In this document: piece by piece, positions 58,129 to 64,000 of the stretch
Layout: each line of letters begins with the position of its first letter
Numbering within the stretch: position 1 is the first letter of the stretch
From: Luteococcus sp038433155
Lineage (GTDB): Bacteria; Actinomycetota; Actinomycetes; Propionibacteriales; Propionibacteriaceae
Direction of reading: 5' to 3'
Length of the DNA: 64,000 nt
Assembly (NCBI RefSeq): GCF_038433155.1
Contig: NZ_JBCDMW010000026.1
Coordinates: forward strand, 1 to 64,000
The notes under the pieces: generated by a model
Seen by the model: only the letters and a program-made list of their open reading frames with translations
Told to the model about the DNA's origin: nothing
The model's database searches: none
Position numbers and translations under genes: made by a program

Positions 58129-58850
58129 CTCTGCCCCCGCCCTTGCCCTTTGCCTTTAAACGCCGATCCAAACCCCTTCCAGAGCCCGACCTAGCCACTG
58201 GTACCCCAGACGCCCCTAAGCCGCTCCAAGCCTCACTCCAGGGGTGCCCAAAAAGAGCTACAGAAGCCACTAGCCGCCCACCACCCACCCGGACGACAGG
58301 GCCGCCCCAGACCCACCGGGCACCCGCACCCCCTCTGGGATGGGTGGGGTATGACCCCCGGCGGCGGGGTCGGAGGCCCTTCGGTATTCAGCGCCTCGGA
58401 TCCTGCCACCCTCCCAGTAGTGATTTAGGAGGCATTCTCCTTGCTAATACCTTGCCAAGCACTGCACTTGGGACCGGCCTAGGGGGTCGCCATCGTGCCG
58501 GAGCCGATATCGCGCCGACCGATCAACACGAAGGCTTCCCAGAGGTATCCCGACACGCCGCTTCTACGGTCCAGAATCGCACGAATGGCGTACGTTTCAG
58601 AACCTTCCAAGCACCGACCCGGTACCCAGAGACCCCGGGTGGAATTTGCCTCTGGAAACCAGCGTTCTAAGCGCTTGTCTCAGAGCTTTCCACGCACGCG
58701 GAAGAAGGAGAAGTCGAAAGGTGAAGCGGAGGCCGATTGACAACCACACTCCCACCGACAAAGGGAACCTGGGCAGCCACCAACAGCAAGGAGGGTGCGC
58801 CCCCGGTCACCGGAGCGAGGAGGAGCGAAGCTCCGACGAGCCACAGCAAG

Positions 58851-58992
58851 TAGTTACTTACTTACTAGTTCCCCCTTCCCCGGCGACCCGACCGGAGGTG
58901 CCATTGACCTAAAGGGGGAGTTGAGGAGATCAGAGCTAATCGAAGACTCTCAGGTCACTTAGAAGGCGATTTGAAATTTCTCTAGTTACTTA
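58851..58992. repeat. TAGTTACTTA direct repeats in AT-rich DNA
   Basis: TAGTTACTTA occurs at 58851-58860 (continuing as CTTACTAG) and at 58983-58992. CCCCCTT and AAGGGGG pair between them (about 58870 and 58911). The region is clearly richer in A+T than the surroundings. Confidence 0.6.
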
Positions 58993-59082
58993 GGTTCTGG
59001 TCTTTGGTGGCTCAGTCGCTGCGCTCCTTCGCTTTTGGGATATGGGTTGGCATGTACTCACCCACAGTTAGTGGTGTAGATA

Positions 59083-59112
59083 TTGAAGGGCATACCCACA
59101 TATAGCTATACC
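59083..59112 (+). promoter_or_regulatory. Candidate promoter for the HTH gene
   Basis: TTGAAG (59083-59088), an 18-base spacer, and TATACC (59107-59112) form a plausible promoter in AT-rich DNA, about 60 bases before the ATG at 59173. Confidence 0.5.
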
Positions 59113-59172
59113 TAGTGGTTATACAGGTGTGGGGAGAATATTAGCCCCAACCAATACCACAGGAGCTATTCA

Positions 59173-59400
59173 ATGACCAGCATTCAGCCTGCTCACGTCC
59201 CGGAAGACGCCGAATTCCTTACGAATTGGCAAGCCGCCTCCTTTCTTGGTGGCCTATCACCCAACACCCTGACCCAGTGGCGGGCCGATGGGAAGGGGCC
59301 TCGCTTTGTGAAGCTGGGCTCAAGGGTGGCCTACCGGAAGCAAGACCTAAGGGACTGGGCCGAGTCCCAGGTCATCGAACCCGCCACCGCGAAGTCCTGA
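59173..59400 (+). CDS. Excisionase-type helix-turn-helix protein
   Basis: A 75-residue MerR-like HTH: EFLTNWQAASFLGGLSPNTLTQWRADGKGPRFVKLGSRVAYRKQDLRDWAES, the usual layout of Xis/AlpA-type DNA binders. AGGAG precedes the ATG. It is the second such gene in the element and leads the plus-strand plasmid-like module. It may control replication or excision. Confidence 0.8.
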   Translation: MTSIQPAHVPEDAEFLTNWQAASFLGGLSPNTLTQWRADGKGPRFVKLGSRVAYRKQDLRDWAESQVIEPATAKS

Positions 59401-59482
59401 GAAGCTGTTCGGACGCCTCCAGAAACCGGACTATGCTTGATGTCATACCCGGGAAGCACCACCCCTGAAAACCGATCCTCCC

Positions 59483-59505
59483 CGTCGTCTATAAATATAA
59501 CGACG
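59483..59505 (+). promoter_or_regulatory. Promoter with flanking inverted repeat
   Basis: CGTCGT and ACGACG (59483-59488 and 59500-59505) flank CTATAAATATA, an AT-rich -10-like core, 66 bases upstream of the next gene. Operator and promoter overlap, so a repressor bound here would block transcription. Confidence 0.6.
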
Positions 59506-59570
59506 CGATTTTCACGGGCAGATTAACCACTTCGGGCCATCCGGCCCTCTACCCCTTGGAGACCACCACA

Positions 59571-60764
59571 ATGGAGCTTGTCGGCGCAAACGCTTACAGG
59601 ACAGCACTTTGGGACGCAATCCGCGATCCTGAGGCCGGTTACTTCCGGCGCGAATTGACCTACGCAACCCGTTTCCTCCTTTTGATCGTCGCTGAAGCCG
59701 CCAATTCTGACGGAAACCTCCCACTTACCACATTTGACCTGCTGGCATTGACGGGCATGTCGGACTCAACCCTTGACAGTGCAGTGCAGACGCTGAAGTC
59801 GCTGGGCATTGTCTCTACCGAGATCGTCAACGGCGGCCGCTCGATCAAGCTGCACGATCCCGCCGACTGGGCACCGAGTGATAACACCTACCGGGATGAG
59901 GTTCTGGGCCGTGTCGCCAAGCGGTTCACGGCCAAGGAGACTTCCTACTCAACTAGTCGCCGTGACGGTGCCGGACCCCAGCAGCGGCCCACCGAGCGAA
60001 CCGGCGCGGGTGCGATCATTGCTCGTCGCCCACCGCTCACTGTCGCTGAGGTGTTCAATGCGGTTACCGCGATTGACACCAAGCGGGAGCTATTGACGTG
60101 GTTCGTCGCCAATGCGGACCGCATCCCCGGCGACGAACCAAATGGCGAAGCGGAGGACATGACCCCCGAGGTTGCCGACGCTATTGCGGAGTTGACCGAT
60201 GAGGATATGGGTGTGCCTCGTCGCAGCACGAAGCCCCGCACTCCCCAGGAACATGTTTTTGATGTTCGGATGGCCCAGGTGACCGGCCTGGGGCTGCACG
60301 ATGGCGAACGCGAGGGCCACCCGATCAAGGAGCTGGCCCGAAGCTATGTCTTGAGCGGGTGGCCACAGAATGAGGCATTGCGGAAGCAATTGTCGAGCCT
60401 GCAGAACAATCCGGCCTTTCTCGAATGGGTCGATTGGTTCGAATGGGTCTACCAGCCGCAGGCCGTCGCCAAGACCGTGGAGCCTGAGAATTCCATTGTT
60501 CACCGCTGGCTTCAGGGCGGGGTGGAAATCACCACCCTTGCCCATGACCGAATGAGTACCACTGAGCTCCTGGAGAATCTGAAGGCTTACGCGCTCGCCA
60601 CCACGGGTAGCACCGATGAAATTCCACAGACGAGCGCGAAACTGTCTCGGGTGCTCCGTGAGATTGGCGAAGTGAATGGGCGGAAGTTGATTAAGCAGAA
60701 GTCCGGTCGCATGCTATGGAACCTCCGTTCGGTTGGCGCGGTTTCCGTTGGGGTGGCCGCATGA
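59571..60764 (+). CDS. Winged-helix protein with D5/P4-primase-like C-terminus, possible replication initiator
   Basis: A 397-residue protein. Residues 25-98 form a winged helix (YFRRELTYATRFLLLIVAEAANSDGN, LTTFDLLALTGMSDSTLDSAVQTLKSLGI). The middle has no Walker motif. The last about 100 residues (NSIVHRWLQGGVEITTL, ELLENLKAYALATTG, SAKLSRVLREIGEV, KSGRMLWNLRSVG) resemble the C-terminal winged helix of D5/P4-type phage and plasmid primases. The absence of the helicase core is odd. GGAGACC precedes the ATG at 59571. A role in starting element replication is inferred. Confidence 0.6.
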   Translation: MELVGANAYRTALWDAIRDPEAGYFRRELTYATRFLLLIVAEAANSDGNLPLTTFDLLALTGMSDSTLDSAVQTLKSLGIVSTEIVNGGRSIKLHDPADWAPSDNTYRDEVLGRVAKRFTAKETSYSTSRRDGAGPQQRPTERTGAGAIIARRPPLTVAEVFNAVTAIDTKRELLTWFVANADRIPGDEPNGEAEDMTPEVADAIAELTDEDMGVPRRSTKPRTPQEHVFDVRMAQVTGLGLHDGEREGHPIKELARSYVLSGWPQNEALRKQLSSLQNNPAFLEWVDWFEWVYQPQAVAKTVEPENSIVHRWLQGGVEITTLAHDRMSTTELLENLKAYALATTGSTDEIPQTSAKLSRVLREIGEVNGRKLIKQKSGRMLWNLRSVGAVSVGVAA

Positions 60765-61681
60765 CCGCCGACCTAGTGATTGCAGAGCCTGTTCTGGAAG
60801 GCGAGATTGTTGCCACGCCGCGCGAGCGGATTGAGGAGATCAAGGCACTCCTGATCCAAGCTGGAGACATTGCAGAGGTCATTACCCAGCGGATCGCGGA
60901 GGCTCAGAGGGACCGGCTGCACGAAGCCCTTGGTTATGCCTCCTGGGCGGCCCTGGTTGAGTCTGAGCTGAGCGGCGCTGGCAGCCAACTCACCCGTGAG
61001 GAGAAGCGGCCTCTTGCGGTCGCAATGGCGTGTAGCGGTGCGTCGGTTCGTGTGATCGCGGAAGTATTGGGGATCTCAAAGTCAACGGTTGCGCGCGATG
61101 TGGGCGCAATTGCCCCAATGGAGGGGTCAGGTGTCCCAAATGGGACACCTGAAGCGACAAGCTCAACTGTCCCATTTGGGACAGCTGCCGCAATCCAGCT
61201 TGTCGACGGCAAGGACGGCAAGTGCTACCCCCGCCAGTCGAAGCCCAAGCGCCAGCCTGTAGACCGAGGAGTGAAAGCCGGGAAGATGCTGGACAAGATC
61301 GAGAAGGCTAGCACCACCATCGCCCAGACCATCGAGGCCATGAAGGCTGACCCTGAGCTAGTGACCTACCTTGGGGAGATTGCAGGGCGCATGGGTGATC
61401 TGTCCGTCGCTGGCGAGGCTGCCACCACCCAGGAGCCCGCCGAGGCTCCGGGCTCGATTGCGGACAAGCTGCACGCGGTCACCGAGCACGCCGGGTGGAT
61501 GGCTGATGACCCGAACCTGCCGTTCGAGCTACAAGAGGACGCATGGCGACGCGAGGCGCTTCTCACCGACCTTGACGACGCCGCCCGCGCCATCAGCAAC
61601 CTCCGCTTCGCAATCGCCCCAGAGCTGGCGAAACCGGAGCACACCGCCACCAAGCCGGGGCCGATGCGCCGCTCCTGGTGA
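60761..61681 (+). CDS. ParB-like DNA-binding protein
   Basis: A 306-residue protein. Residues 50-72 (RDRLHEALGYASWAALVESEL) and an HTH at 93-114 (GASVRVIAEVLGISKSTVARDV) are of the ParB/KorB-like type common in actinobacterial phages and plasmids. Then comes the family motif VPNGTP near residue 126 and DGKDGKCYP near 150, and a long helical tail. Two palindromes in the coding DNA (61128-61184) spell out VPNGTP and VPFGT. The ATG overlaps the stop of the previous gene. It probably binds its own coding region. Confidence 0.75.
   Translation: MTADLVIAEPVLEGEIVATPRERIEEIKALLIQAGDIAEVITQRIAEAQRDRLHEALGYASWAALVESELSGAGSQLTREEKRPLAVAMACSGASVRVIAEVLGISKSTVARDVGAIAPMEGSGVPNGTPEATSSTVPFGTAAAIQLVDGKDGKCYPRQSKPKRQPVDRGVKAGKMLDKIEKASTTIAQTIEAMKADPELVTYLGEIAGRMGDLSVAGEAATTQEPAEAPGSIADKLHAVTEHAGWMADDPNLPFELQEDAWRREALLTDLDDAARAISNLRFAIAPELAKPEHTATKPGPMRRSW
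61128..61184. promoter_or_regulatory. Two parS-like palindromes inside the parB-like gene
   Basis: CAGGTGTCCCA-AA-TGGGACACCTG (61128-61151) has 11-base arms and CTGTCCCA-TT-TGGGACAG (61167-61184) has 8-base arms; the shared core is TGTCCCA-NN-TGGGACA. Centre-to-centre spacing is 36 bases. Confidence 0.85.
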
Positions 61682-62052
61682 ACCCCTAAGACCGCTACAC
61701 GCTGAGACCTTGGGCAGGGGTCTCCCCAGCGTGTGGCACCAGGGGTGAGCTGGGCCGGAATGGACTTGGTGGTCTCGCCGGTCCGGCTCCCCCCTCATTA
61801 ACCAGCACCGCGCCGCTTTCCGCCCTTCCCGGCGTCGCGTGCAGCCGGTGACAGACGGCCAATCAGCCACACCCCGTGCCCCTTGGTGGACGCTCACACG
61901 GGGTGGCCGTTCGTCACCGTTCCCGCCACCCCACCGTCGCAAGCTCCCTGGGCTGCCTTCTCCAGCCTGTCAGGTTGAGCGCGACGGTGGGGCGGCTCCC
62001 CTTCCACCACACAGACCCCGAGTTCATTTCTCTACATGATCGGAAAAACACG
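61682..62052. other. Hairpin-rich gene-free region
   Basis: 371 bases with no gene. Three strong inverted repeats: ACACGCTG/CAGCGTGT with inner GAGACC/GGTCTC (61697-61734), ACCCCGTG/CACGGGGT (61871-61904), and a 16-base arm pair GCCACCCCACCGTCGC with GCGACGGTGGGGCGGC, one mismatch (61925-61996). The first is a likely terminator; the others may be an origin or structured RNA. Confidence 0.65.
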
Positions 62053-62472
62053 ATGAACACATATGACAACGCGAAGACCGTCGCCACCACCGACGAGCGC
62101 CACCCTCACAGCTACGCGCTGGTGAACGGTTCCCAGCTCGCCTTGCTACTGGGCAAGGTTGTAATGCCATCGTTCGGATGGGTGGACAGGTTGTTGGGTG
62201 CCACTACGGACCCAGCAGAGATGGGCGTCGGTGCCGTGCTGGCCGTGACCGCCTCTGAGAACGACACTGGGCTCACTGCCGAGGCCAGCGCCGACTATCT
62301 GCGGAAGCGATGCCGCCGGGTGGGGGTCTCCAGCGCCAGTGTCGTCGTCGCAGTCCAGTCGCTGAAAGCGTCTGGGTGGATCGAGGTCGCCCAGGAGCCC
62401 GACGGCACCAACGCTACGGTCTACGCCCTGACGATCCCCGCTGACGCGATTGCCGGGGAGATGGCCGAATGA
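62053..62472 (+). CDS. Winged-helix element protein
   Basis: A 139-residue protein. The N-terminus has SYALVNGSQLALLLGKVV. The last 90 residues are a winged helix (ENDTGLTAEASADYLRKRCRRVGVSSASVVVAVQSLKASGWIEVAQEPDGTNATVYALTI), much like the first domain of the protein at 59571. Ribosome site weak (GGAAAA). It overlaps the next gene (ATGA). Confidence 0.65.
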   Translation: MNTYDNAKTVATTDERHPHSYALVNGSQLALLLGKVVMPSFGWVDRLLGATTDPAEMGVGAVLAVTASENDTGLTAEASADYLRKRCRRVGVSSASVVVAVQSLKASGWIEVAQEPDGTNATVYALTIPADAIAGEMAE

Positions 62473-62738
62473 GCACCAAGGCGGAATGGATGCGCAATGT
62501 GCAAATGAATGTGTCCCTGTCGACAGGCCAGAGCGCAGGAGTCACCGCATGGCTTGACGATGCCGTGGGCGATGACTTGCTGGTTGACCCCGATATGACT
62601 TCCGCCGAGATAGCCCGCATTCACGGCCTGAGCGCTTCCACCCTTACTACGGCACTGCGCAAGCTTCGTAAGAAGGGACTCATTGTCCACTCAACCGCCG
62701 ACGGGTGCGAGAAGCTGCGGATTAGGAATCGGTGGTGA
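62469..62738 (+). CDS. Small winged-helix protein
   Basis: An 89-residue protein. Residues 35-88 (DPDMTSAEIARIHGLSASTLTTALRKLRKKGLIVHSTADGCEKLRIRNRW) make a winged HTH. It starts with ATGA overlap on the previous gene and overlaps the next by seven bases, so the chain is co-translated. A regulatory role is likely but target unknown. Confidence 0.7.
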   Translation: MSTKAEWMRNVQMNVSLSTGQSAGVTAWLDDAVGDDLLVDPDMTSAEIARIHGLSASTLTTALRKLRKKGLIVHSTADGCEKLRIRNRW

Positions 62739-62917
62739 TCCCTTTGAAGTCAACACCAACAATTGCCCAAGAATGGTTCGCGGAGCTGAAGGGCGAGGGA
62801 AAGCCATCCAACCCGACTCGCGAGGCTAGCAATCGGCGCAAGGCATATCGTGACGCAATGGTCGCCTGGTGGCCATCAAATCCGCCTGGCTGGATCACCC
62901 TGAGTGCGGAGCGATGA
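62732..62917 (+). CDS. Small Trp-rich protein
   Basis: A 61-residue protein (IAQEWFAELKGEGKPSNPTREASNRRKAYRDAMVAWWPSNPPGW). It begins with GTG at 62732 or 62735 inside the end of the previous gene and overlaps the next as ATGA. No family recognised. Confidence 0.5.
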   Translation: MVIPLKSTPTIAQEWFAELKGEGKPSNPTREASNRRKAYRDAMVAWWPSNPPGWITLSAER

Positions 62918-63156
62918 AAAGCGCGAACCGACAGCTTACTGAGATCCAGGCATTGCAGGAATCGCTCAGGAAGGCCCGGCATGACTCTGAGAATTACCGG
63001 CGCAAGCTGCAAGCCTTGGATGCCGAGATCGCACCAATGCGAGCCAAGGTAATCGCAGCATCCGCCCGCTTTAGTAGAGCGCAAAAGCGGCTTGAGGAGC
63101 GGCTACGGGAACTGCAGGCCCAGGGGATCGAGATTGACCCCGCCGACCTTTTTTGA
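62914..63156 (+). CDS. Short coiled-coil protein
   Basis: An 80-residue protein almost entirely helical (LTEIQALQESLRKARHDSENYRRKLQALDAEIAP and then AQKRLEERLRELQAQG), with heptad-like hydrophobic spacing and a C-terminal tail IEIDPADLF. CGGAG precedes the ATG. It could be a scaffold or a small partner of a replication or packaging complex; no match is seen. Confidence 0.6.
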   Translation: MKSANRQLTEIQALQESLRKARHDSENYRRKLQALDAEIAPMRAKVIAASARFSRAQKRLEERLRELQAQGIEIDPADLF

Positions 63157-63273
63157 TATTGACCCCACCCTCCGGCCCCGCGCCGAATTGATTCACACGA
63201 CAAATCACCGAAGCCGAGGCTGCCACCGGCCAGAGCTTCACTGACATTTCCACCACCGAGAAGGATTGTTGAC

Positions 63274-64000
63274 ATGACCACAAAGAGCAAGACCGCAAAG
63301 ACCCCGCTGAATCCCGCATGGAAGACCACCCTCAGCGACGAGCTCATGGCCGAGATCGAGAAGGCCCAGGTCGAGTACGCCTACCAGCAGAGCAAGGCGG
63401 ATGAATGGCGGGAAGCCCATCATCTCGCCAAGGCTGAGGTTGCTCGGTTGAATGAAGACCTTGAAGCTGGCGATGAAGATGTGACGCTGGAGGATTACGA
63501 CAGGGCCAAGACTGAGGTTGTCCGCACGGAGCGGCTAGCCATTGGATTCATTGACCGCGCCAAGGTGGCCAAGCGTAATGCCGAGCGGCTGGCCCCGAGC
63601 CTGGCTCTGGTGGCTGGCGACGTGCTGGCCCACAACATGAAGCTGCCCGTTGAGTACGTGGCCGACTTCCCCGAGGAGGTGCCCGGCAGCGACACCCAGC
63701 CCGTTGTGCTGGTCCGCAACATTGCCCCTGCCGAGGAGGCCACCGGCTCCCACACTGGAGCCTTGCGGGGAAAGGTGATCGCCCGGCTGTTCGGTGCTGA
63801 GTTCATGCAGTTCCCCGACGCCGACAAGATCCAAGACTGGTTCATCAACGATGACCGCTGGCACGTGGACGGTCTGCACGAAGTGGCCCTGAGCCCGGAT
63901 CGGCTGACCTTGACCCTGGGTCCCCGCAACGCCCACCTACGAGCTACCAAGGCCAGCAGTATCGAGAGCATGGCACAGGACGTGGCCGAGCATCTGGCCG
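63274..64000 (+). CDS. Element protein of unknown function, cut by the window edge
   Basis: 242 codons are open to the last base and no stop is reached. The ATG at 63274 has AAGGA upstream. It starts TKSKTAKTPLNPAWKTTLSDEL, then has a helical Glu/Lys-rich part (AEIEKAQVEYAYQQSKADEW, LEDYDRAKTEVVRTERLAIG), then a mixed domain (RLFGAEFMQFPDADKIQDWF, DRLTLTLGP). I do not recognise it. The same codon use as the other element genes supports it. Confidence 0.75.
   Translation, partial: MTTKSKTAKTPLNPAWKTTLSDELMAEIEKAQVEYAYQQSKADEWREAHHLAKAEVARLNEDLEAGDEDVTLEDYDRAKTEVVRTERLAIGFIDRAKVAKRNAERLAPSLALVAGDVLAHNMKLPVEYVADFPEEVPGSDTQPVVLVRNIAPAEEATGSHTGALRGKVIARLFGAEFMQFPDADKIQDWFINDDRWHVDGLHEVALSPDRLTLTLGPRNAHLRATKASSIESMAQDVAEHLA

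Larger units (their letters stand above)
57572..59172. other. Gene-free 1.6-kb region with repeats
   Basis: No coding sequence with a ribosome site is visible for 1600 bases. It contains CTGG/CTTGG-rich low-complexity DNA (57780-58135), octamers GACCTGGC (58031-58128), a mixed stretch to 58730, and then AT-richer DNA with TAGTTACTTA repeats and a promoter. A plasmid replication or transfer origin is the best guess; a structured RNA is possible too. Confidence 0.6.
53136..64000 (+). mobile_element. Integrated element (serine-recombinase type), right end outside window
   Basis: A step in base and codon use to lower GC, a large serine recombinase first, excisionase-like and winged-helix genes, a long gene-free region with repeats, and plasmid-like replication/partition genes mark an integrated element. 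The left junction must be near 53136-53234, between the sigma gene start and the recombinase; the att core cannot be fixed without the empty site or the right end. Confidence 0.85.

Noticed and set aside
58125..58670. 181-residue plus-strand frame in the gene-free region
   Set aside because: Pro/Arg/Thr-rich product with no ribosome site, starting inside the octamer repeats; no domain is visible.

Overview
The window is high-GC actinobacterial DNA, most likely from the Propionibacteriales. This rests on the dut-DUF3710-OB-fold block with DUF3093 and DUF4193, a SepH gene, a fasR-fabD-fabH-acpP-fabF cluster of the streptomycete type, DUF3145, the otsAB trehalose pair, GTG starts and many 4-base gene overlaps. 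The exact genus is not decidable from the sequence alone. The first 90 bases are almost pure C and look like an assembly artefact at a contig end.

Bases 92-29982 are core chromosome: dUTPase and its conserved neighbours; an S9 peptidase and ferrochelatase; SepH (cell division); a PHP phosphoesterase; the type II fatty-acid synthase cluster; an APH-type kinase; DUF3145; a second S9 peptidase; YggS; a MoxR-DUF58-VWA-VWA operon; a HAD phosphatase; a Met-type tRNA; a TrpB-like enzyme; OtsB/OtsA; and an AEC carrier. Short inverted repeats sit between several of these genes.

Bases 30014-53135 are more accessory. They hold a coiled-coil/holin-like/DUF3618 membrane operon, a lipoprotein protease, a fructosamine-kinase-like gene, a MetS-MetP-type transporter pair, a MhuD-type heme monooxygenase facing a TetR-ABC exporter operon, a small toxin-antitoxin-like pair, a Myb-like HTH gene with iterons and a long palindrome, a serine acetyltransferase, MerR, CapA, TspO, a VanZ/RDD protein, and a two-component system next to a LanFEG-like ABC transporter. 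A tRNA-Asn, an unknown gene and a sigma-70 factor close the region.

From about 53.2 kb to the right edge the base and codon use change: more A+T, more rare codons, and many small winged-helix proteins. This is an integrated element led by a large serine recombinase. It carries a repeat-rich HTH protein, excisionase-like HTH proteins, a membrane protein of unknown function, a 1.6-kb gene-free region with an array of GACCTGGC octamers, and a plasmid-like module. That module has a winged-helix protein with a D5/P4-primase-like C-terminus and a ParB-like protein whose own coding sequence contains two TGTCCCA-NN-TGGGACA palindromes. These are followed by a hairpin-rich gene-free stretch and a chain of overlapping small genes. 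The right end of the element lies outside the window, so its class (prophage, integrative conjugative element or integrated plasmid) stays open.
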